Part shown: piece by piece, positions 1 to 6,607 of the stretch
Numbering within the stretch: position 1 is the first letter of the stretch
Layout: every line of letters starts with the position of its first letter
Assembly (NCBI GenBank): GCA_002292185.1
Contig: DBBL01000112.1
Location: 6,147 to 20,105 of the forward strand
Direction: 5' to 3'
DNA from: Akkermansiaceae bacterium UBA985
Lineage (GTDB): Bacteria; Verrucomicrobiota; Verrucomicrobiia; Verrucomicrobiales; Akkermansiaceae
DNA length: 13,959 nucleotides
Translations under genes and position numbers: made by a program
The notes under the pieces: generated by a model
The model's input: the letters and a program-made list of their open reading frames with translations, nothing else
Database searches by the model: none
Told to the model about the DNA's origin: nothing

Positions 1-527
1 TGTTCCATGCGGCCTTCGACGGCCCTCTTCAGTAACTCCCTTTGCTGTGGCGGAATCGGGTGGAGTGAGGCAACGACACCGCTATTTTTTTGCTCAGAGA
101 AATGCAGCACCAGCTTGCCGTCTTTGACTTCGGCTGCAGCGATCTGAGTCCAGTAGATGACTTGCAGGTTTTTCTGGGCATTGAAAAAGGGAAAAATCTC
201 GATGCCCAAAGGAGTCAGTATCAAATAGGCATGCTGGCTGCAGCGCATTCCTAGACGGAAAAACCAAAACCCGATGAGGAGGTCGGGGATGCCGAGCCAC
301 CACCAGCTTTGCAGGGGAGGGGCGTCCATACCCCATTTTTGAGTCGATAAGATGAGAAGACCAATGCCTGCGGCGACCGTGAGCGCGGCAATGATGTAAA
401 ACAGGGGTGCCTGGCCGGCACGAGTGAAGCGCAGCTCTTTTTCTGGCTCGGCAATTGATTTGGGACCAGAGGGCAGTAATGCACTGCGTATTTTTTCTCC
501 GATTGGTCTATCGTCATTGGCCGTCAC
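1..527 (-). CDS. Membrane protein with two TM segments and a C-terminal PH-like domain (partial, C-terminus off the left edge)
   Basis: An open frame of 175 codons runs off the left edge of the window without a stop. I set the start at GTG 527 because an in-frame TGA lies a few codons upstream and the first in-frame ATG comes only after the first membrane span. No strong Shine-Dalgarno sequence precedes it. Residues 1-37 are polar; two hydrophobic spans follow, at about 41-61 (APLFYIIAALTVAAGIGLL) and 74-92 (WWWLGIPDLLIGFWFF). From residue 99 on there is a soluble beta-rich region (AYLILTPLGIEIFP, then VIYWTQIAAAEVKDGKLVLHF) that resembles bacterial PH-like domains of the 'membrane protein plus PH' type. 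The function is unknown. It is divergent from uvrB, 85 bp away, so the two probably share a promoter region. The coding call is good; the PH-like label is an inference from pattern. Confidence 0.75.
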   Translation of the reverse strand, partial: MTANDDRPIGEKIRSALLPSGPKSIAEPEKELRFTRAGQAPLFYIIAALTVAAGIGLLILSTQKWGMDAPPLQSWWWLGIPDLLIGFWFFRLGMRCSQHAYLILTPLGIEIFPFFNAQKNLQVIYWTQIAAAEVKDGKLVLHFSEQKNSGVVASLHPIPPQQRELLKRAVEGRME

Positions 528-612
528 GAGTTCTTTTGTGTTCCGATATCAGCATTTGTTCAATAAGTAATCCTGTGTTATTGGACGGGAGCATTCACCA
601 ACAGTTAAACTT

Positions 613-2736
613 TTGCCCTTCACCCTCCATAGCGATTACCGACCATCAGGAGACCAAGCGCCTGCGATTGAAAAGCTCGTGAAATCAATCGAGGCAAGCA
701 ATGGGCATCAAACGCTCTTAGGTGTCACGGGCTCGGGAAAGACGTTCACCATGGCTAATATCATTGAGCGCATTGGTAAGCCGACTTTGTTGATGAGTCA
801 TAATAAAACGCTTGCGGCTCAGTTGTATTCCGAGCTGAAGAGTTTTTTTCCAGACAATGCGGTTGAGTACTTTGTGTCTTACTTTGATTACTATCAGCCA
901 GAGGCCTATATACCACGATCGGACACCTACATTGAGAAAGATAGCTCGGTTAACGATGAGATCGAGCGTCTGCGCTTGAGCACGATGGGTTCCTTGATTA
1001 CGCGTGAGGATGTCATCGTGGTGGCCTCGGTCTCATGCATCTATGGCCTGGGGTCTCCTGAGGATTATCAAAACATGATGCTGCCGGTAAAAACCGGTGA
1101 TGAGCTGGACCGGGAAGAATTTCTTGCGGGTCTGGTGAGCTTGATGTTTGAGCGTAATGACATCGCTTTTTCCCGTGGCCAGTTCCGAGTTCGTGGCGAC
1201 GTTGTCGAGGTGCACCCCGCCTACCTCGAGGATACAGCGATCCGGGTCGAGTTTTTTGGTGATGAGGTGGAACGCATTTCAGAGATCGATGCACTCACGG
1301 GTAATCGCATTGACATCCTCGACAGTCATACCTTTTTCCCAGCCAAGCAGTTTGTCACCGATAAGGATAAGTTAAGCCAAGCGATCCATGACATTAAGAA
1401 AGAATGCGCGGAGCGTGTGAACTGGTTTGAGGAGAAGGGCAAACTTATCGAGGCTCAACGTATCCGCATGCGCACGGATTTTGATATTGAGATGATGCAG
1501 GAAATGGGTTTCTGCCAGGGCATTGAGAACTACTCACGGCACCTTACTGGGCGTGATCCAGGTGCCCGGCCCTATACCTTGCTGGACTTCTTTCCCGATG
1601 ATTACCTGCTGCTGATGGATGAGAGCCATGTCAGCGTGCCACAAGTTGGAGGTATGTTCGAGGGGGATAAGAGCCGCAAGACCACATTGGTAGATCATGG
1701 ATTCAGGCTTCCCAGTGCTCTTGATAACCGACCCCTTAAGTTTGCCGAGTTCATGGAGGTGACGGGCCGGCGTGTTTATGTGTCAGCCACACCTGGTCCT
1801 TTTGAATTCATTAACTCCAGGCCTGATAATAAAAAATACATTCCGTGGAAACGGGGTGAGATATCTGCGGCTCAGGCGCTCAAGAAAATCCGCAAACATG
1901 TTCATACCAGTGGTGCTGATGAAGACATCGATGAGTTTGATGTGCATGCAGCGGGAGCGAATCTGGTGGTTGAGCAAATTATCCGTCCAACGGGCCTGCT
2001 GGATCCTATTCTTACGCTTAAACCGCTCAAAGGTCAGATCGATACAACAATCGATATGTGCCGTGCGCGTGTGGAGAAAAATGAGCGAATTCTGGTTACC
2101 ACGCTAACTAAAAAAACAGCAGAAGATTTATCCGAATATCTTCAAGAGACAGGGTTAAGGGTGCGTTATATTCACTCAGATGTGGGGGCTATTGAACGCG
2201 TCGAAATTCTGCGTTCACTGCGCGCTGCAGAAATTGATGTGCTGGTGGGTATTAATTTGCTGCGGGAGGGCTTGGACCTTCCAGAGGTGTCACTGGTCTG
2301 CATCCTTGATGCCGATAAAGAGGGTTTCTTGCGCAATGAAACCGCACTGATTCAAACGGCGGGCCGAGCTGCCCGTCACATCGATGGTGAGTGCGTCATT
2401 TTTTGTGATGTGGTCACAGATTCCATTCAGGCACTGATCGATATTACCGAGTATCGCCGGGCTCGGCAGAAGGAACACAACGAGAAACACGGCATCACTC
2501 CTCAGGGTGTGGTCCGGGCTGTTCAGGAGAGTTTGAGTCAACATCAGTCCAATAAAGAGACGGCGGACGAGCTGAACCAGGGGCTCGTAGCTAGCGACCA
2601 GGAGAGCTACAATGTGGTAAATGTGATCTCAGAGCTCGAGGAGGAAATGCGTGAAGCTGCCGCCAAGCTCGAGTTTGAACGAGCCGCTCACTTACGTGAC
2701 CAGATCAAGCAATTACAACAAGAGATAGAGAAATAG
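613..2736 (+). CDS. uvrB: Excinuclease ABC subunit UvrB
   Basis: Cytoplasmic damage-recognition helicase of nucleotide excision repair. It is loaded by UvrA, verifies the lesion, and recruits UvrC for incision. The 707-residue protein shows Walker A GVTGSGKT (37-44), the damage-probing beta-hairpin region YFVSYFDYYQPEAYIP (from 86), the DESH box (336-339), YVSATPG (389-395), a long conserved helicase lobe 2 (LVGINLLREGLDLPEVSL), QTAGRAARH (581-589), and a C-terminal UVR coiled-coil (about 671-707, ELEEEMREAA...FERAAHLRDQI) that binds UvrC. The start is TTG 613: it gives the family N-terminus PFTLHSDYRPSGDQ, and there is no ATG or GTG upstream before an in-frame TAA at 568. No well-spaced Shine-Dalgarno is seen. 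It is about 34 residues longer than E. coli UvrB because of an insertion at about residues 399-451. I found no obvious LexA-type box in the 85-bp upstream gap. Confidence 0.98.
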   Translation: MPFTLHSDYRPSGDQAPAIEKLVKSIEASNGHQTLLGVTGSGKTFTMANIIERIGKPTLLMSHNKTLAAQLYSELKSFFPDNAVEYFVSYFDYYQPEAYIPRSDTYIEKDSSVNDEIERLRLSTMGSLITREDVIVVASVSCIYGLGSPEDYQNMMLPVKTGDELDREEFLAGLVSLMFERNDIAFSRGQFRVRGDVVEVHPAYLEDTAIRVEFFGDEVERISEIDALTGNRIDILDSHTFFPAKQFVTDKDKLSQAIHDIKKECAERVNWFEEKGKLIEAQRIRMRTDFDIEMMQEMGFCQGIENYSRHLTGRDPGARPYTLLDFFPDDYLLLMDESHVSVPQVGGMFEGDKSRKTTLVDHGFRLPSALDNRPLKFAEFMEVTGRRVYVSATPGPFEFINSRPDNKKYIPWKRGEISAAQALKKIRKHVHTSGADEDIDEFDVHAAGANLVVEQIIRPTGLLDPILTLKPLKGQIDTTIDMCRARVEKNERILVTTLTKKTAEDLSEYLQETGLRVRYIHSDVGAIERVEILRSLRAAEIDVLVGINLLREGLDLPEVSLVCILDADKEGFLRNETALIQTAGRAARHIDGECVIFCDVVTDSIQALIDITEYRRARQKEHNEKHGITPQGVVRAVQESLSQHQSNKETADELNQGLVASDQESYNVVNVISELEEEMREAAAKLEFERAAHLRDQIKQLQQEIEK

Positions 2737-2817
2737 CCATTGATGTCATCGCGGGCGCGAATAATGACGTAAGGGCATTGACTAATCCCCGGCCAGCAGG
2801 AACTAATACCTTCACAT

Positions 2818-3333
2818 ATGCGCCCAACATCAATTCAGATTCAGTCCGTCATGGATGCCTTTGGTAAGCAAGGCTGGCAGTTTGAGCCGCTTGAAGGCAA
2901 GGACGTCATCCGCACCGTTTTTGAAGCTTATCACACCTCAGTGCATCTCCACGCGCAGGCGTTTATTCAGATCAATGCTCTATCCATTGTGGGGGAGGCG
3001 CCGATGAGTGTGGAGGCAGAACATGAACCCTTGATTCTCGAGCTGCTGGCACGAGCGAACAAGAAGCTCACGCTGGGAAGTTTGGAATATGACCTGGACA
3101 GGGAGCAATTAATGTTCCGCATCACCAATCTGTTTGAGCGTGATAAATTTGATGCCGATATTATCTCATCGATGGTGCACGCGGCTATTGCCGAGGTGGA
3201 TCGCATTACCCCATACGCAGCAGTGATTCAGCAGACTCCAGAGGGTTTGTTGGATGATCTTTCCGTGGAGCGCTTGCTGCTACGCGATGACCTCATCCCG
3301 CCAGTGCCTGAGGATGATGACGGCTTTGCCTAA
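2818..3333 (+). CDS. YbjN domain-containing protein
   Basis: Small soluble protein of 171 residues with no signal peptide or membrane span. Its pattern matches YbjN-type proteins: an N-terminal helix and strand (DAFGKQGWQFEPLEGKDVIRT), a central strand pair (VHLHAQAFIQINALSIV), an Asn/Lys-rich turn followed by a Gly-led strand (ARANKKLTLGSLEYDLDREQLMFRI, split in the middle), and a helical end with DADIISSMVHAAIAEVDRI. YbjN proteins have been linked to stress and motility regulation in enterobacteria and are thought to share the fold of type III secretion chaperones, but their biochemical role is not established. The C-terminus is acidic (PVPEDDDGFA). The start is ATG 2818; an AGGA at 2798-2801 is rather far (16 nt) for a strong Shine-Dalgarno. 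The gene lies 81 bp after uvrB on the same strand, so co-transcription is possible. The domain assignment is moderately sure and the function is unknown. Confidence 0.8.
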   Translation: MRPTSIQIQSVMDAFGKQGWQFEPLEGKDVIRTVFEAYHTSVHLHAQAFIQINALSIVGEAPMSVEAEHEPLILELLARANKKLTLGSLEYDLDREQLMFRITNLFERDKFDADIISSMVHAAIAEVDRITPYAAVIQQTPEGLLDDLSVERLLLRDDLIPPVPEDDDGFA

Positions 3334-3396
3334 AGGGCCTGAGAGAGGCCTAAGAATCTTAAGGGCGGCCCAAGATTTCTATGGGCTTAGTGGCTT

Positions 3397-3448
3397 AAAA
3401 AATGACAGCCCCGTCAACGCTGTCCGAAGACTTTGCTGACGGAGCTGT
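3397..3448 (-). terminator. Intrinsic terminator for the leftward genes
   Basis: On the plus strand, ACAGCCCCGTCA (3405-3416) and TGACGGAGCTGT (3437-3448) form a 12-bp stem with a single mismatch and a 20-nt loop. Read leftward, the stem is followed after two bases by TTTTTT (3402-3397). This is the layout of a Rho-independent terminator on the minus strand, about 95 nt after the stop of the M50-like gene. A second, shorter pairing (ACAGC with GCTGT, 3405-3409 and 3418-3422) would compete with the main stem. Read rightward there is no T tract, so it is not a clear terminator for the YbjN gene. Confidence 0.7.
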
Positions 3449-3542
3449 TCCCCCCCAAATGTCGCCCATTGCTGAGCGATGTCTTTAAATTACAAAGTTT
3501 TTGGAAAAGCGCAACTAAAAAGTCACAATTTTTTGATATTCA

Positions 3543-4487
3543 TCATATCTTCGTGTTTAATATCGATGAAATATCAATCTTAGACATGAAACTTTTTAGG
3601 TATTCCCAAGAATTAACCAGCTCATTGTACCAATGATCCCAGGATAAATCATCTTCTGCGAGGCATAGAAGAATAGAAATGACGACCACGTTGGCAAGAT
3701 AGATCACCACGAGTGAGAAAAAGACGCCGTTTTCTTTCAGGTCAGGTTGGTCCCGAGGGATCATCCACAATGTCCAAAGCAGGTGAAAGGACCAGCTGAA
3801 GCCGACCAGGAAGTAGAGGGCGTGATCGTGATGAGGGATCTCATAAAATAATCCGATCATCGTGGAGATGCCGAGAATGACGACTGACCAGAAGGGGACA
3901 AAGTAGGGGGATAGGGCAATCAGCGCATTGCTTTTGTTGGTCATCACGTAGCCACCATCAGCGGTCACATGAATGCCGCCGACCTTGCCGCCACACGCAT
4001 AGACAAAAACGGCGTGAGTGAGCTCGTGTCCCAGAACATAAAAGTAAAGAAATAGACGCTCTAGTACGCCGGTGAAAAACCAACCCATCATCAAGACGCA
4101 GCCAATGCCAAAATAAAGAAAGTGCTCCGATATGAGCAAATCTCTCCAAAAGGTCTGCTTGGCGCCCGAAGCCGCCCCGACATTGAGCAGGGCTCTAGTG
4201 GCTATAACGCATAAGGGCAATAGCATCAGGGCCGTCAACCAGCGAAGCATGCGCTGGCCGATGTTGAGGTGGATCATGCCGTCATCGGCAGTGCCCGCTA
4301 TGGCAGCTTGCATGGAGCTCAGGCCGTGGCGTCTGCCCATGCGCCTGTTGGCACGCTGCTTGGCGCGGAGATTGGCATCGTGAAAGGCCTGACGCAAGGT
4401 GGGGCGACCATCGCGCCTGCTATTGCGAGTGCGTGTCCGCCTCGGTCTGCTACTGATTGATTTTCTGCGTGATCTCATGCCGAACAT
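3543..4487 (-). CDS. Membrane-embedded M50-like zinc metallopeptidase with Arg-rich N-terminus
   Basis: Integral membrane protein with a zinc-protease motif, LGHELTHAVFVYACGGKV, placing HExxH at residues 154-158 (numbered from ATG 4487). This resembles M50 / M50B-like intramembrane peptidases, which cut membrane-bound proteins. The first ~57 residues are very basic (SRRKSISSRPRRTRTRNSRR), probably a cytoplasmic tail. Hydrophobic spans follow at about 83-101, 123-142, 144-165, 190-212, 222-242 and 256-276. SPYFVPFWS (193-201) follows the motif, and RDQPDLKENG (245-254) could supply the third metal ligand; that is a guess, since the classical M50 Asp-Gly motif is not obvious. The start is uncertain: TTG 4499, ATG 4487 or ATG 4478, none with a clear Shine-Dalgarno. 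It lies 171 bp downstream of the hydrolase gene on the same strand and ends before a good terminator. The zinc motif and topology are clear; the substrate is unknown, and activity is not proven by the sequence. Confidence 0.78.
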   Translation of the reverse strand: MFGMRSRRKSISSRPRRTRTRNSRRDGRPTLRQAFHDANLRAKQRANRRMGRRHGLSSMQAAIAGTADDGMIHLNIGQRMLRWLTALMLLPLCVIATRALLNVGAASGAKQTFWRDLLISEHFLYFGIGCVLMMGWFFTGVLERLFLYFYVLGHELTHAVFVYACGGKVGGIHVTADGGYVMTNKSNALIALSPYFVPFWSVVILGISTMIGLFYEIPHHDHALYFLVGFSWSFHLLWTLWMIPRDQPDLKENGVFFSLVVIYLANVVVISILLCLAEDDLSWDHWYNELVNSWEYLKSFMSKIDISSILNTKI

Positions 4488-4580
4488 GAGCCCGAGCAAC
4501 GGGCTGGGAAAGAAGATGGTTAAGATTACTTAAATAAATTCAAACTGCAAGACGGTAATTACTTCGAAATAGTGGCGATA

Positions 4581-4630
4581 CAGGCTGATCATGCGGGCTG
4601 TTGATACGGGCTTTTGATGGGGGCTGATGC
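4581..4630. repeat. Degenerate 13-nt tandem repeat in an intergenic gap
   Basis: Three head-to-tail units are visible: GGGCTGTTGATAC (4595-4607), GGGCTTTTGATGG (4608-4620) and a shortened GGGCTGATGC (4621-4630). A more diverged copy, CAGGCTGATCATGC, lies just before them (4581-4594). The repeat sits between the hydrolase stop and the M50-like gene start, so it would be transcribed if the two genes share an mRNA. No hairpin or known element is evident, and the function is unknown. Confidence 0.5.
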
Positions 4631-4658
4631 TTGGGTTTCTCAATGCATGGGGACCAGA

Positions 4659-5657
4659 TCAGCTTTTCGTTTCTGCCAAACACTCTACCTCAACGCCAAC
4701 ACCTTCCTCAAGCACCAGCACCCGATCGGCAACGCCGAGGCGCTCGGCTTCTGATACAAGGCGCTCGATGGGCTCATGATAGGGTTCGTTGCCCAGCGGG
4801 AAAGTGCCATAGTGCATGGGGATGAGAATGCCGGCCTCCATTTCGATAAAAGCACGGATGGCCTCCTCGGGATTCATGTGCACGTCCCTGCCGCTGGGAG
4901 CATCATAGGCGCCGATGGGCATCAGTGCGACATCGGGGGTGTGATGCTTGCCGATTTCTTGGAAGCCGTCAAAGTAGGCACTATCTCCACAGTGAAAGAC
5001 TTTACAGACCCCAGATGAGACCATGTAGCCACCGTAGTCACGATGGGTGTCGTGAAGGTAGCGCGCTCCCCAGTGATGGCTGGGTGTGTGGGTCACGGTG
5101 AGGTCATCAAAGGTGAGTTCATCCCAGACGGACATTTCATGAACGCTGTTGAAGCCGAGTTTTTTTACCAGCGCGCCGCTGCCTGAGGGCACCACGATGC
5201 CCTCGTGAGATTCGAGAATCTTGAGGCTTTTTTTATGCAGGTGGTCAAAGTGGGCGTGAGTCACCAGGACCAAGTCGACCAGCGGCATGAGTTCAAGGCC
5301 GAGGCCGGGAGCCCGCTGTCGTTTGACAACACCATGCCAGTTTGCCCAATTGGGGTCGATGATGACGGAGTGATCGGGGAATTGGACGAGGAACGAGGCG
5401 TGCCCGATCCAGGTGATGCGTATTTTTCCTGCCTCGGGCGGCTGAGGAATCGGCTCCTGACTGGAGCCGTTACGTTTCTGAAAAACCTGGGGTAACAAGC
5501 GATGGCGGAGGAAGTGGTAATTCCTGCGAGGCCAGCCCTTCTTGGGCAGGATGCCTGCGTAAGCCTTCCTGGCCTTCGAGGCGTTGGGTTTTGGTGGGTT
5601 GGTGCCTTGCGTGGCCATGACTGATAAACTAATTATATGCGTTGGGTGTGGTGACAT
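4659..5657 (-). CDS. NAPE-PLD-like metallo-beta-lactamase-fold hydrolase
   Basis: Di-zinc hydrolase of the metallo-beta-lactamase superfamily, closest in pattern to N-acyl-phosphatidylethanolamine phospholipase D (NAPE-PLD). From ATG 5657 (332 residues) it shows WIGHASFLVQF (83-93), the metal box THAHFDHL (133-140, ligands H134, H136, D138, H139), PSHHW (192-196, H195), HCGDSAYFDGFQEIG (222-236, D225), MPIGAYDAP (246-254) and the last ligand in MHYGTF (H282). The PSxHW and IGAYxP signatures are typical of NAPE-PLD-like proteins rather than RNase Z or glyoxalase II. No membrane span or clear signal peptide is present; residues 20-60 are basic. AGAAGGG just upstream of ATG 5657 supports that start. 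However, a promoter-like pair overlaps it and would favour ATG 5618 (MATQG). A phosphodiester-type lipid substrate is likely by family but not shown. It is divergent from pdxA. Confidence 0.88.
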   Translation of the reverse strand: MSPHPTHIISLSVMATQGTNPPKPNASKARKAYAGILPKKGWPRRNYHFLRHRLLPQVFQKRNGSSQEPIPQPPEAGKIRITWIGHASFLVQFPDHSVIIDPNWANWHGVVKRQRAPGLGLELMPLVDLVLVTHAHFDHLHKKSLKILESHEGIVVPSGSGALVKKLGFNSVHEMSVWDELTFDDLTVTHTPSHHWGARYLHDTHRDYGGYMVSSGVCKVFHCGDSAYFDGFQEIGKHHTPDVALMPIGAYDAPSGRDVHMNPEEAIRAFIEMEAGILIPMHYGTFPLGNEPYHEPIERLVSEAERLGVADRVLVLEEGVGVEVECLAETKS

Positions 5658-5661
5658 GCAA
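5632..5661 (-). promoter_or_regulatory. Candidate sigma-70 promoter overlapping the hydrolase start codon
   Basis: Reading leftward, TTGCAT (5661-5656) and a perfect TATAAT (5637-5632) are separated by 18 bp. Transcription would begin near 5625, downstream of ATG 5657 and about 7 nt before ATG 5618. If it is active, the product would be the 13-residue-shorter protein made from a near-leaderless mRNA. A chance match is possible, since short AT-rich boxes arise easily. Confidence 0.4.
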
Positions 5662-5719
5662 CCCTTCTCTTATTCTCGTTGATCTTATCCTAATCTCATA
5701 GAATGATGCTGGCATAAGG

Positions 5720-6607
5720 ATGAGTGAGCAAGGCAAGGCAATCATTGGCATTACCAGAGGGGACCAGGCGGGCATTGGCCCTGAGGTTGTGGCGGCAGCA
5801 CTAGTCTCAGGTGAACTCAGCTCAGCATGCTCATATCAGGTCATTGGGGAGCAGGTGGACGCGGTGCCGGGTAAGCCAGATGCCACTACTGCCAGAGCTG
5901 CATTCGATGCGCTTGAGCAGGCTGCTCAGATGCTGAAAAGTGGTCAGGTCGACGCGGTGGTAACGGCTCCTGTGGGGAAGGAGGGCCTGCACGAGCTCGG
6001 CTTTGATTTCCCCGGTCAGACCGAGTTTTTTGCTGATCGGCTCGGATGTGATAATCACGCGATGTGCCTGACGGGTAAAAATTTGACGGTGGCGCTGGTC
6101 ACCATTCATGTGGCGCTTGCTGATGTGCCTGGGCTACTGCGGCAGGAAGAGATTGTGCGCGTGGGGCTTTTGCTGGCAGATTTCTGCCGACAACGTGGCA
6201 TCCAATCGCCACGGATTGCAGTCTGTGGGCTCAACCCCCATGCGGGAGAAAATGGAGCCTTCGGCTCTGAGGATGTCGAGATTGTCGAGCCTGCGGTAGC
6301 TGAGTTACGACGAGCTGCCGATGGCGCTATCTTCAGCGGGCCGCATCCTCCTGATACGATCTTTCGCCCGGCGGCAGATGGTCAGTATGACGCCGTGCTT
6401 TGCATGTATCACGATCAGGGATTGATCCCGCTTAAGTTGTTAGATTTTGATACGGGGGTAAACGTCACCTTAGGTTTGCCGAAGCCGCGCACCAGTCCGG
6501 ACCACGGCACGGCGTATGACATCGCGGGTCAGGGGAAGGCGAGTGCTAGCTCGATGATCCATGCCATCCAACTCGCCTGTGAAATGGTTGACCAAAGTCC
6601 AGCGTGA
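5720..6607 (+). CDS. pdxA: 4-hydroxythreonine-4-phosphate dehydrogenase PdxA (compact form)
   Basis: NAD(P)- and metal-dependent dehydrogenase of the DXP-dependent vitamin B6 pathway. It oxidises 4-phosphohydroxy-L-threonine; the product decarboxylates and is condensed with deoxyxylulose 5-phosphate by PdxJ. The 295-residue protein carries VVTAPVGKEGL (80-90), FPGQTEFFADRL, the three metal-binding histidines H130 (TIHVALAD), H174 (GLNPHAGENG) and H231 (MYHDQGLIPLK), then GVNVTLGLPKPRTSPDHGTAYDIAG. It is about 35 residues shorter than E. coli PdxA (329), missing sequence between the first strand-helix and VVTAPVGK. The usual GDPAGIGPE motif reads GDQAGIGPE (14-22). ATG 5720 is the only good start; AAGG lies immediately before it, so ribosome-binding spacing is poor. 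Its stop overlaps the recQ start. The PdxA2 branch (4-phospho-threonate dehydrogenase) is an alternative, but no DUF1537 kinase partner is nearby. Confidence 0.93.
   Translation: MSEQGKAIIGITRGDQAGIGPEVVAAALVSGELSSACSYQVIGEQVDAVPGKPDATTARAAFDALEQAAQMLKSGQVDAVVTAPVGKEGLHELGFDFPGQTEFFADRLGCDNHAMCLTGKNLTVALVTIHVALADVPGLLRQEEIVRVGLLLADFCRQRGIQSPRIAVCGLNPHAGENGAFGSEDVEIVEPAVAELRRAADGAIFSGPHPPDTIFRPAADGQYDAVLCMYHDQGLIPLKLLDFDTGVNVTLGLPKPRTSPDHGTAYDIAGQGKASASSMIHAIQLACEMVDQSPA

Noticed and set aside
528..612. Search for a LexA/SOS operator and sigma-70 promoter between the divergent genes
   Set aside because: TTGTTC-17 bp-TATTGG matches poorly, and no palindromic SOS-like box is visible.
2745..2768. 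GTCAT...ATGAC inverted repeat after uvrB
   Set aside because: The stem is only about 5 bp and there is no T tract, so a terminator cannot be supported.
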